Of a stretch of 64,000 nucleotides of DNA, positions 18,031-25,694 are shown in pieces. Made by a program: the position numbers and the translations under genes. The stretch spans positions 1,447,626-1,511,625 of the forward strand of contig NZ_LT707006.1 in the NCBI RefSeq assembly GCF_900155865.1. Direction: 5' to 3'. Under the pieces are notes generated by a model. It saw only the letters and a program-made list of their open reading frames with translations. It was not told the DNA's origin and did not search any database. The first letter of the stretch is position 1. Each line of letters opens with the position of its first letter. The stretch is from Bacteroides bouchesdurhonensis (GTDB lineage Bacteria > Bacteroidota > Bacteroidia > Bacteroidales > Bacteroidaceae).

Positions 18031-20620
18031 GGCCCCCCCCTATATCTCCAAAATTCGTGTTTTCGGGTAGCGGTTCCGGTAATAGGTAGGTCAATAAACT
18101 AAGTTTCTGAAGTCCGCAACCTTCGAACGGTTTATACAAGAATTGAATTATATCAATGATCTTCCGTTCACTTTCCCCTGCTTTCCGGAGGTATTTGATG
18201 ACAGCGATAGGCTCTTCTATTCTGTTTTCATTGACCAATCCGGTGTAATTCTCTTCAGGATATAAACCTTTCTGTTCTCCCGGGTGTACAAACTTCAGAT
18301 ACACATGGTCGCCGTTGCTGTTCACTGTTTCTTTTTGTGTGACGATTCCCTTGTCGTTGTACTCGTAGTTATGAATCACCGTCACGTTGTTTTCGTCCGT
18401 CAGCTTCTCTTGGGTCATCAGGCAAGGGGTAGTGAATATTTTGTTGGATATGAAAGCACCGGCAGAGTTTGAGATCGAAACTTCATAATTTCGCAGCCGG
18501 TCTCCGAAGTTATATTCATATTCTGCTGTAGCTACTTTATGAGAACGATTGTTATAGCTCTCTTTGGAAAGTAATTTCCCCCTGAAAGCGGATAGATCGT
18601 TCGGAGCATAATTTAGCGATTTGTCCAATATCTGGAAGTCAGTGAAACTTCTTCCATCGAAATTAGCAATATAATATCCTAGTTTCTTGTGAAGATCGCT
18701 GTCATCTGCCATATTCGAGAAGTGGTAACGGTCGTAACTTCCATCATCGTAAGTCTCTGTCACATAACTGTAGCTGATGGGATGTTCCGATATGTTATTC
18801 ACACGTCCGGCACTATTACAACTTTTGGAATATATGTATGTATGGGTCGTTACCGTACTGTCGGGACAGTCATACCTGCATTTAACTTCTTCCTCCGGCA
18901 TGATGTATCTGGGTAGTTCGTTAATTCTTCCACATTCCGTTCCTGTGCTAGGATGGGTATATCGGAAAGAACGTTGTTTCGTTTTTCCGGTGGTGGGGTC
19001 ATACATCATCAATTTCTTAATGCGGACCCCTCCGAATGGCGTATCATAGGTTGCCTGATTGCTATCCCATCCGAAACAATCTGTTCTTCGGGGCAGATAG
19101 AACCGATAACGGTTATGTTCGTACTCAATCTTTTCTTCGCCTTTGGTAGGATAGGTGACCTTTTTAAGCATTGCGTAACTGGCAACGTTTGTATTGACAG
19201 CCCTCTTTTCATCTATTTTTTCTTGAGATCCCAAGAAAGTAAGGACTTGATCAATAGCCTCATACTTACCGTTCCAGTATCCCCAGTGATCTGTACTGGT
19301 AGTCAGCGGATCGGGCATTTCAAGGTCCAGATCATAATCAAAATTATAATAGGTAGGAAGTTCACTCAAATCGTCGAGAGTCACCTTTTTCAGGAAGAAA
19401 AACTTTCCTTTAGTCAGATAGTCAAACTTGCATGATTTTATAGTCCGGGCTCCTTTACTCATTTTTATATTGGATAGATAAAGTAGATCATTTCCGGTCG
19501 TTTCTCCATAAAAATTGGTTGGGAATGTCTCGACAGTGAACTGGATGGAGATGTCATCCACGTTGATTGTTTTTAAGATAGGGGTGTAGACTTTATCCTC
19601 CAGTAGGAAATGTTTGCTTTTTCCATCATTGAAATTTTTTAAATCCGCTGGTTTTGTCGTACCATTCACCTTTATACGATATTCAGTATACTTATGTCCA
19701 TAGTAACCTTCCAGTACGAAAAGCCGGTATTTGCTTTTTTGCAAACGACTTTCATAGATGAATGAAACTGTGCGATTTCCGGTCACATTTTTTATGGAAG
19801 CCAAATGCCAGGAAGTAATCTGTACGGGTCTTGATGTAAGGCCGTTAGGATTGTTAGGTATGCTATATTCCAGGTAAGAAGTTCCCCCACCAAAAGTATA
19901 AAGGTATCCATCCGGAGTTGTAATCTGTATACAGGAATAAGCCGGAGCGTTTGTTTTACTGAAATTCTGAACAGCCATTCCACTAAGATTAACTTTATAG
20001 CCGCCACCGGTCAGACATTTTGCCTGACCGGTATTGTCGATGATAAACTTTCCTTTATGATTGCCGAAGTTAAATTCGAAAATATCCGGATTCATATCAT
20101 ATTCTGTTTTTAGATTCTGATAGTAGTCGTCGCTGGTTTCTATTTTTAAATTGACTAAGTTTTCCTTACTATACTGCTTAAACTTACCATCCCGGATAGC
20201 TGTCAATAGTCCCGGATGTAGATCCTGGCGAATATCATCCGGTGTTCCGACCACGTTTCTCGTAATGGACCCGCCGGCATTCAGAATCCAGTTATTACCC
20301 ACTACTGAAGGTCGTCTTCCCGGTTTGAAACCATCGGAAAGATACTTGACCGAGAAGTCCAGTTCGAAAGCGGGATCTTTATAGTCCAATAGAGGAATGT
20401 CCAGGTTGAGCAACCCGTTGTATAAGTTCATAGGGATATTGCCATATTGCACGAACTCTGCTGTCTGCGGAGTGGCAAGTCCCAGGTTTTGTGGCGAAAA
20501 GTAATATCCCTGAAGGTTGGTCGGTATGAATTGCGATCCTTCGTCTGCCTGTGCGCTGACCACCGTTCCCATCAGGAAAACAAGGCATAACACGTGTTTT
20601 AATCTATTTTTCTTTCTCAT
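18008..20620 (-). CDS. SpvB-like N-terminal partner of the RHS protein (frame ends after G8 tract)
   Basis: The start was chosen at ATG 20620, because the longer frame to 20686 adds 22 residues in front of a good signal peptide (MRKKNRLKHVLCLVFLMGTV, cut near SAQA). The 870-aa product has the Bacteroidetes SpvB/RHS N-terminal pattern 'GNIPMNLYNGLLNLDIPLLD', then 'ILNAGGSITRNV', followed by beta-rich segments and late YD-like strands. After the G8 tract (18033-18040) it reads only eight residues ('HEIHVRH') before a stop. Together with the next gene, a C-type RHS protein, it resembles the B and C halves of a toxin cocoon divided over two genes. The first gene of the same class at 1-1296 also follows a cassette copy. 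Confidence 0.8.
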   Translation of the reverse strand: MRKKNRLKHVLCLVFLMGTVVSAQADEGSQFIPTNLQGYYFSPQNLGLATPQTAEFVQYGNIPMNLYNGLLNLDIPLLDYKDPAFELDFSVKYLSDGFKPGRRPSVVGNNWILNAGGSITRNVVGTPDDIRQDLHPGLLTAIRDGKFKQYSKENLVNLKIETSDDYYQNLKTEYDMNPDIFEFNFGNHKGKFIIDNTGQAKCLTGGGYKVNLSGMAVQNFSKTNAPAYSCIQITTPDGYLYTFGGGTSYLEYSIPNNPNGLTSRPVQITSWHLASIKNVTGNRTVSFIYESRLQKSKYRLFVLEGYYGHKYTEYRIKVNGTTKPADLKNFNDGKSKHFLLEDKVYTPILKTINVDDISIQFTVETFPTNFYGETTGNDLLYLSNIKMSKGARTIKSCKFDYLTKGKFFFLKKVTLDDLSELPTYYNFDYDLDLEMPDPLTTSTDHWGYWNGKYEAIDQVLTFLGSQEKIDEKRAVNTNVASYAMLKKVTYPTKGEEKIEYEHNRYRFYLPRRTDCFGWDSNQATYDTPFGGVRIKKLMMYDPTTGKTKQRSFRYTHPSTGTECGRINELPRYIMPEEEVKCRYDCPDSTVTTHTYIYSKSCNSAGRVNNISEHPISYSYVTETYDDGSYDRYHFSNMADDSDLHKKLGYYIANFDGRSFTDFQILDKSLNYAPNDLSAFRGKLLSKESYNNRSHKVATAEYEYNFGDRLRNYEVSISNSAGAFISNKIFTTPCLMTQEKLTDENNVTVIHNYEYNDKGIVTQKETVNSNGDHVYLKFVHPGEQKGLYPEENYTGLVNENRIEEPIAVIKYLRKAGESERKIIDIIQFLYKPFEGCGLQKLSLLTYLLPEPLPENTNFGDIGGGHEIHVRH
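18033..18040 (-). other. G8 homopolymer at the break of the SpvB-like gene (possible phase-variation tract)
   Basis: There are eight consecutive C on the + strand, read as G on the coding strand. With 8 G the protein stops at 18008; with 7 G the frame continues to 17602; with 9 G it stops at once (CCA TGA). It is an obvious slipped-strand site in the sequence. Confidence 0.85.
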
Positions 20621-20725
20621 ATTTGTTTTATTATTTATTTTTCTGTGACTGATAAAAAAGAGAAGGGGTAAAAGCATTACTTCCATACCCCCCCTCTCAT
20701 GTCAATGGTACAACTTCTTTTCTTT

Positions 20726-20827
20726 TTATAGATTCATCGCGTTAGCGCCCATTGCGCCCATCACTGCCGAAGCCACTGCGATGATCACTTTCAGAATTGT
20801 ATCCCAAAGAGACTTATTGATTGCCAT
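20726..20827 (-). CDS. Smalltalk micropeptide (33 aa)
   Basis: This 33-aa peptide starts MAINKSLWDTILK, continues with a hydrophobic, small-residue stretch rich in Ala, Gly, Val and Met, and ends ANAMNL. I recognise it as the 'smalltalk protein' found beside amidase genes in Bacteroides. A strong AAAGGAGGTG Shine-Dalgarno lies 8-9 nt before the ATG, unusual for this genus and a sign of high translation. A single short membrane-inserting helix is likely. It lies between the amidase gene (58 nt) and the SpvB-like gene. Function is unknown; a holin-like role beside the amidase is my speculation. A frameshifted remnant of the same gene lies at 1341-1373. Confidence 0.85.
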   Translation of the reverse strand: MAINKSLWDTILKVIIAVASAVMGAMGANAMNL

Positions 20828-20885
20828 TATTTCCACACCTCCTTTCCTGATGCTATAAAATGTTACTTGTTGCTTGAAAAACTTC

Positions 20886-21344
20886 TTACCTTAGAACTAG
20901 ATCCTTCACCTCGAAACATGGGCATTGTTTGATCCATTCCTCCGGTTCAATTTCCCCATTTCCATTGAGGTCCGGACTCAGATCCCGGTGTCCGCACACC
21001 TTGCAGCCGGGGAACTGTTCTTGCAATTGCCTCACCAGCAAATGCAGTGATGTGCATTGTTCCGGTGTTCGTGTATCTGCCGGGCGTCCCCGGCAGTCCA
21101 GTCCGCCTTCGTAGCAGATTCCAATGCTGTTCTCGTTAAAACCTCTCGCATGCGCTCCGATCCGTTCCACAGGGCGGGTGAGAAACACCGTTCCATTTTT
21201 ACGGATGTAATAGTGATATCCCGTCCCGTTGAAACCGCGTCGCCGGTGAAGCAAATTCAGGTCGAATGCTGTCAGTGTCCGGTCCTCTCTCGTAGCGGAG
21301 CAATGGATTACAATCAGATTTATCTTTCTCATTTTTCCTTGCAT
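20886..21344 (-). CDS. N-acetylmuramoyl-L-alanine amidase, amidase_2 (T7 lysozyme) type
   Basis: This 152-aa protein could also start at ATG 21332, which is preceded by AAGGA. It cleaves the bond between MurNAc and the L-Ala of the stem peptide in peptidoglycan. The zinc ligands expected for the family are visible: His in 'VIHCSATRED' (about residue 14), His in 'CGHRDLSPD' (about 118), and Cys in 'KQCPCFEV' (about 140); 'GYHYYIRKNG' and 'GICYEGG' are also conserved. There is no signal peptide or cell-wall-binding domain, so it resembles a phage-type endolysin that needs a holin or another route to reach the wall. It lies between the HU-like gene and the smalltalk gene. It has no remnant in the decayed copy. 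Confidence 0.92.
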   Translation of the reverse strand: MQGKMRKINLIVIHCSATREDRTLTAFDLNLLHRRRGFNGTGYHYYIRKNGTVFLTRPVERIGAHARGFNENSIGICYEGGLDCRGRPADTRTPEQCTSLHLLVRQLQEQFPGCKVCGHRDLSPDLNGNGEIEPEEWIKQCPCFEVKDLVLR

Positions 21345-21414
21345 TTAATTTTTAATTCTCTGTTCTCAGCATATCCCCCCAATTGCTTCCTCGTTACTTC
21401 TCAAATTCAGATCA

Positions 21415-21903
21415 TTAAAGAGTCGGGTCCGGAGACTCTCCTCCGTCATCAGGGTTCGGATCAGGCTTCCCGCCATCCGATCCGGGATCATCGGGATTTT
21501 CCCCGTTGCTTTCTTGCTTGAACTTGCTGTAAGCTAGAGTCTTCAGCGCATCCTTGATCTCTTTACCCGGTCGGAAACGGACACGTGCTCCCTTGATCAC
21601 TCCCTCTTTCACATCCTTCTGGGTGAGGACCCCTGTGCTTCGCAATGTGACGTAAAACGATCCGATGTCCCCCAGACGGACAATCTCGCCTTTCTTGAAA
21701 CTGTCGATCATCTCCGTCTGGAGAGCCCGCAACACGCACACCACGTCTGCCCAGTTCACTGTACTTGCACGCTGAACGCGCTCTGCCATCTCGTCAATGC
21801 CGATCTCGCCACTGGACTTCGCCAAGGCATAATACATATCGGGCTTCTCTTTGTCCAGCATATTCTTGCGAAGTACACTGGTGAATGAAAAAACTTTTGC
21901 CAT
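21415..21903 (-). CDS. HU-like DNA-binding protein with acidic Pro/Gly tail
   Basis: This 162-aa protein belongs to the HU/HIG family common in Bacteroides beside amidase genes. Residues 1-125 carry the HU-like fold, including 'EIVRLGDIGSFYVTLRSTGV', an arm-like basic stretch 'KGARVRFRPGKEIKDAL', and an N-terminal segment starting MAKVFSFTSVLRKNM. The last 30 residues are a low-complexity tail of Asp, Pro, Gly and Asn, not part of the usual HU fold. The leader of about 250 nt up to DUF4248 is almost unchanged in the decayed copy, which also keeps the first 28 codons. The protein may act on the cassette's own repeats, but that is inference. Confidence 0.9.
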   Translation of the reverse strand: MAKVFSFTSVLRKNMLDKEKPDMYYALAKSSGEIGIDEMAERVQRASTVNWADVVCVLRALQTEMIDSFKKGEIVRLGDIGSFYVTLRSTGVLTQKDVKEGVIKGARVRFRPGKEIKDALKTLAYSKFKQESNGENPDDPGSDGGKPDPNPDDGGESPDPTL

Positions 21904-21943
21904 AATTCTTTTTTTTGATTTTGAAATAAGTTGAATCTATTCT

Positions 21944-21982
21944 CTTCGTCACAAGTGGTTCCTTGCTTATGACACTACGAAG
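21944..21982 (-). promoter_or_regulatory. Conserved hairpin in the HU gene leader
   Basis: The leader can fold into an imperfect hairpin (outer CTTCG/CGAAG, middle TCA/TGA, inner CAAG/CTTG with loop GAACCA). The same sequence occurs unchanged at 1517-1555. Its role is unknown. Confidence 0.35.
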
Positions 21983-22087
21983 GTAGGGTATTGCGAAAGG
22001 CTACTGTCCCGATTTGTCGGCAGATGTCCGGCTTTGTCCAAAAATGTATCTTATTGTCTTTTTTTGAAGAAGAAAGCAAACGTATTA

Positions 22088-22119
22088 TTTGACAAATAAG
22101 AATATTATTACTATCTTTA
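22088..22119 (+). promoter_or_regulatory. Promoter of DUF4248 gene
   Basis: TTTG (22088-22091), a 20-bp spacer and TATCTTTA (22112-22119) fit the Bacteroides -33/-7 consensus except for the last base. It lies 32 bp before the ATG. It is deleted in the decayed copy. Confidence 0.6.
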
Positions 22120-22151
22120 TAGCAATGTAAAACCCATTAACGGAAAGAAAA

Positions 22152-22388
22152 ATGAAAGAAGAAAAAGAGGAGAAAAAGTTTGAAATGAGAGCTTATGACA
22201 AGTCGGAGTTGGCATTGCTTTATTGTCCCGGGCGTACAGTTGAGACTGCTCTTAAAACGTTGGTCAGATGGATTAAGGGATGCGGACCGCTGGTGCAGGC
22301 GTTGGATAGTGTCGGATACAATCCGAGACGCCATCGCTTCTTGCGGCAGGAAGTGGAACAGATTGTCCGTTATCTGGGAGAACCTTGA
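22152..22388 (+). CDS. DUF4248 domain protein
   Basis: This 78-aa basic protein begins MKEEKEEKKFEMRAYDKSEL and contains 'TALKTLVRWIKGCGPLVQAL' and 'FLRQEVEQIVRYLGEP'. It is probably all helical, with spacing like a small DNA-binding helix-turn-helix. I recognise it as DUF4248, a family routinely found divergent from the HU gene and beside the VirE_N gene. It faces away from the HU gene and converges on the VirE_N gene across the 22-bp repeat array. Function is unknown. Binding to the array or to the shared leader would make sense but is not shown. Confidence 0.85.
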   Translation: MKEEKEEKKFEMRAYDKSELALLYCPGRTVETALKTLVRWIKGCGPLVQALDSVGYNPRRHRFLRQEVEQIVRYLGEP

Positions 22389-22460
22389 AAGGACGGAAGA
22401 AGTGCTTCACACGCGTTACCTTAATGAAAAATGATCCTAATACAGTTAAAGTCATTCTTG

Positions 22461-22658
22461 TTTTTCTCCTGATTAGTTTCTTGTACATCTCTTGCTCGCT
22501 TCTTGTACATCTCTTGATCATTTCTAGTACTACTCTTGCTCGTTTCCAGTACTTCTCTTGGTAAACTGTTGTACTTCTATCCGTCCGTTCTTGTACTTGA
22601 CCGGCTTCACTCTTCTACATGATTGTCACCTTTCTAGTACTTAATCAGTTCATTCTTA
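22461..22658 (+). repeat. Iteron-like 22-bp repeat array, eight units
   Basis: GTAC recurs at 22483, 22505, 22527, 22549, 22571, 22593 and 22637, with CTAC at 22615: eight anchors at exactly 22 bp. The consensus is about GTACWTCTCTTGNTCRTTTCTW and units are degenerate. It fills the gap between the convergent ends of the DUF4248 and VirE_N genes. Unlike CRISPR, there are no conserved repeats separated by unrelated spacers. Period, spacing and position beside a replication-like gene recall iterons. Confidence 0.85.
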
Positions 22659-22732
22659 TGGGAGTTCCGTTTTTGTCCGGTTGTGAGATTTGTATCATAT
22701 TATGACTGATCTATCACCACTTTTACCGGAGC

Positions 22733-22759
22733 AAACCAGCCCTTTGGGAAGGCTGATTT
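22733..22759 (-). terminator. Terminator hairpin after VirE_N gene
   Basis: Nine base pairs (AAATCAGCC/GGCTGGTTT on the coding strand, one G-U) with a 9-nt loop, 27 nt past the stop. It is also present with one change near 2015-2045 in the decayed copy. Confidence 0.5.
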
Positions 22760-22785
22760 GACGGACTCTCACTCTCACTCTCACT

Positions 22786-25227
22786 TTACGCTCCTTTAAG
22801 AGTGATTTTTTTTAGTTTATGATATGTATTTCCTTGTTTTTCAAGATGTTTGGTTTCTATTAGTTGAAGGAGATACCGATATAAACTACTATCGGCTATA
22901 TTATCTGAGAGTGCTTTTTCTTTGATTTCCTTGAGGGTGAAGTAATCGGGAAGCATGTTAAATATTTTACCTATCCGGAAATAAGATCTCAGAGGTTTGG
23001 TCTTCGTATTGTCGCCCGGCAGCGACGATTCGAGTAGCAAACTATGTTGCAAAGTAGTTCGGACAATAGCCATGGCGGAGTGGAAATCCTCGTCGTTGCA
23101 CATATATTCTTTCATCTGCAAGCCTCCCTCGTATTTGCGAAGAGCAGTAAAGATACTGGCTATACGGGCTACTACCAGTGCGCTACGTAACACAACGGAG
23201 CCCGGAGCATTGGCACGTTCGCTCGCCACCGCATCCAGAACGTTGCTGAAGTATTCGGTATGTTCTTCCCACTGCTTGTCACTGAAAGTGATTTCCGTCG
23301 GCGACTGCTGGAAGAAGAAAAACATCTTGAGTATTTCTTGGCTGAGTCCTTGGTAATGAAGCCGATGGTTTTCTATTCCCTTCAACGGAGCTGCCGAACG
23401 GAATTTCCAAGGAACCACACAGGTGTAGATCGTGAAACGGCTGTAGGTTCCATTCCTTGAGGAATGGATGAAAGAGGGAAGCTGGTCGGGAGTGCCGGAG
23501 AGGCAGAGTGCCAGATGCGGCTCTTCCGCACAAATCAGTTCTTTGTCCGTTTTATAGTCTGTCGATACGGACTCATGGTGGAAGGCATTGCGGAGTACGT
23601 CATCGTGCTTGCCATAATCCTGTTTGATTGCGCACGAAATGGTATCCAGCTCGGTAGCGGCGATGATCAGTCCCAAGGGACCGTTCGATTTCAGCCGGCT
23701 GATAAGCTGGTTCTTCGAGGTGTTGGGCGAACCGCACAGGTGGTAATAATCCGGTTCCTCAGGACGGGTAACCTGGTCGGTGGTCGTTTCCTGAGTTTCT
23801 TTGTGTGAGGAATGTTTATGTTGTTCCCACGCTTGCAGTTCACGTTCGAAATCGTCCTTTTTCCGTTTATTTTCTCTTTGCAGATGTTTGTCGATAGCGG
23901 TAGGCAAAATGTTAGCCAGCGAAAGGATACCTTTTCCTGCAGCCGAATTGGCAATAATGAGTATATAGAGATGTGGGCTGTAGGGACATTGGTCGTAGAT
24001 GATACTGACTTCCGGCATACATGCGCTTAGGTTGGCAAGGATTCCTAAAAGCAACATATCTTTTCCGCGAGGGTTGGATACTACCTTGAGAGCTCGGGTG
24101 ATGAAAGCGGGAAGATGCTGGTAAACCTCTTCCGGAATAAGTGCGGTAGAGGATAATATCTTTTCATCATTTATTGACATATCCTCTTCTTGTCCCGGGG
24201 TGTTTCCGGGGGAAACAGGCGTATAAGTGAGAGTTGAGAGTGAGAGTGGCGGATTGGCTCCTTTTTGAGGGGCGTATGATAAGTCAATGTATTGATAACC
24301 AGAGGATAAATCTTTGCGTAATTCTTGGAAGGAATAACTCTCACTTACAATTTTTACTCTCATTATCGAAATCAGTTTTTCTAATTCTTCTTTTGAAAAT
24401 CCTTTATGTCTTGCACTTCTTCCCAATGCCAGCATCGATTCGTGGCGGTTGCCTTTTTGCAGGGAATGGTATTGGGCAAAGGAACGGATAAATGTTTCGA
24501 TGTATCCACAGGCTTCGGTGGCGGGAGGGATGGGAGAGACTTTCGTATTGCTGCCGGGAAGGTACGTATAATCAGGGTGATTGGCGGCAGATCGGATCAG
24601 TGTTTGCAGGGAAGGGTCGGCAGCCAGTTCTTCACGCCAAGGATACGGTGTCGGGTTGGGATTGAGGTAGGCTTCCGGGTCCCATACGCAAGAGCATGGT
24701 TGGGTGATGCGTGCACACTGCAGGTCGCAGGGATGTGTTGCGATACGTTCTAGTGTTTGTTGGCAGATGGCGTAGGCGAGGGGATATTCCTCAGTAGTAC
24801 GTGCGTCGAGGTAGACAAACACTTTGAGGCCTTCACCGGAAATGGAGGTATGGCTATAAGCTACATAAGGAAGTTGCCGGAACAGCTCTTTGATGGCAGC
24901 AGTACGTTGGCCGGTATGGTCGAGATCATACATGGCAAGAAGGCTCATCCTGATCAGGTTGATGGCAGCGTGGCTATGGTTGGGACGGCAGATCCCTTCA
25001 GCGATGACGACAGGCATTGAGTCTTTCACCATCTTCGCTTCATTCTCCCGGTCGGGACGGACTTTCAGTTTCCGGTAACATTCGGTTTGCGGTTTCCAAA
25101 GCGGACCGGTGACCTGCGAATAAAGGTCATGCAAGGTAATGGTGGATGAATCTTTGATCCATAAGTTTCTAAAAAAAGAAAACCTAAATTGTAAATCTTT
25201 AGTTTCTGGTTGAATACTTGTTCCCAT
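22786..25227 (-). CDS. VirE_N (BT4734-like) and DUF3987 protein, replication-like ATPase
   Basis: This 813-aa protein has three visible parts. Residues about 60-200 form a VirE N-terminal/BT4734-like domain ('INLIRMSLLAMYDLDHTGQR', 'ISGEGLKVFVYLD'), which is related to primase-type folds. About 225-350 is a linker with a Ser/Leu-rich part. About 365-720 is the DUF3987 region with a P-loop-like 'IIANSAAGKGILSLA' near 425, and the C-terminal 60 residues look like a winged helix ('YFTLKEIKEKALSDN'). Such proteins occur in Bacteroides mobile elements and beside HU/amidase cassettes. A helicase or primase-like role is inferred. A degraded copy lies at 2070-2776. Confidence 0.85.
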   Translation of the reverse strand: MGTSIQPETKDLQFRFSFFRNLWIKDSSTITLHDLYSQVTGPLWKPQTECYRKLKVRPDRENEAKMVKDSMPVVIAEGICRPNHSHAAINLIRMSLLAMYDLDHTGQRTAAIKELFRQLPYVAYSHTSISGEGLKVFVYLDARTTEEYPLAYAICQQTLERIATHPCDLQCARITQPCSCVWDPEAYLNPNPTPYPWREELAADPSLQTLIRSAANHPDYTYLPGSNTKVSPIPPATEACGYIETFIRSFAQYHSLQKGNRHESMLALGRSARHKGFSKEELEKLISIMRVKIVSESYSFQELRKDLSSGYQYIDLSYAPQKGANPPLSLSTLTYTPVSPGNTPGQEEDMSINDEKILSSTALIPEEVYQHLPAFITRALKVVSNPRGKDMLLLGILANLSACMPEVSIIYDQCPYSPHLYILIIANSAAGKGILSLANILPTAIDKHLQRENKRKKDDFERELQAWEQHKHSSHKETQETTTDQVTRPEEPDYYHLCGSPNTSKNQLISRLKSNGPLGLIIAATELDTISCAIKQDYGKHDDVLRNAFHHESVSTDYKTDKELICAEEPHLALCLSGTPDQLPSFIHSSRNGTYSRFTIYTCVVPWKFRSAAPLKGIENHRLHYQGLSQEILKMFFFFQQSPTEITFSDKQWEEHTEYFSNVLDAVASERANAPGSVVLRSALVVARIASIFTALRKYEGGLQMKEYMCNDEDFHSAMAIVRTTLQHSLLLESSLPGDNTKTKPLRSYFRIGKIFNMLPDYFTLKEIKEKALSDNIADSSLYRYLLQLIETKHLEKQGNTYHKLKKITLKGA

Positions 25228-25618
25228 ACTAAATTGTTTTAATAGTTTTATTTAAATTGTTTTGTGAAGAAGGGAAAGAAAATAATAGTGGGCAGGGGAA
25301 AGAAGCTCGTTATATTTGGTTCCTTAGATCGGGTGCAAAGATAGATTTATTGTTAATATGAATGAAATGTTAAAAACGAACACTTTTGCCAATAAAGTAC
25401 GTCCTTTTTTGTTGTGTATCAATGAGTTTTGTTATCTAATTTTGCTGAAAAAAATATGTGGACGAATGATGATTCTGGAAGATTGATTTTTACTTGTGAA
25501 ACCCGCTGTGTATGTGTACTAATGAGATCCGGATAAGTTCTATTCGGTATTTGTGCTTTAACAATTATTTGTATTTACGTATCGTACAGAGGGTCGAAGG
25601 GGATGGGTAGAGGGAGGG
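25228..25618. other. Intergenic region upstream of VirE_N gene
   Basis: About 390 bp of AT-rich sequence between the start of the VirE_N gene and the interleaved inverted repeats. It must contain the VirE_N promoter; I see no clear match to the -33/-7 consensus. No gene was found. Confidence 0.4.
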
Positions 25619-25662
25619 CCACATCATAATTTAGGCGCGAATGATGTGGAATCCGCGCCTAA
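25619..25662 (-). promoter_or_regulatory. Two interleaved perfect 9-bp inverted repeats (pseudoknot topology)
   Basis: Arm order is CCACATCAT (25619-25627), TTAGGCGCG (25631-25639), ATGATGTGG (25641-25649), CGCGCCTAA (25654-25662). Arms 1/3 and 2/4 are each perfect complements, so the hairpins overlap and are either mutually exclusive or form an H-type pseudoknot. It lies 33 nt past the stop of the leftward beta-barrel gene. It has no U tract, so a plain terminator is not the whole explanation. Confidence 0.8.
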
Positions 25663-25694
25663 AAAAGAAGTTTCGGTTATGTGTATAAATGCAG

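Noticed and set aside
22461..22658. CRISPR array
   Set aside because: The period is constant at 22 bp, units are degenerate along their whole length, there are no distinct unique spacers, and no cas genes are near.
20726..25227. Intact prophage or conjugative element
   Set aside because: No integrase, portal, terminase, capsid, relaxase or tra genes, and no att-like terminal repeats found; amidase and HU alone do not support it.
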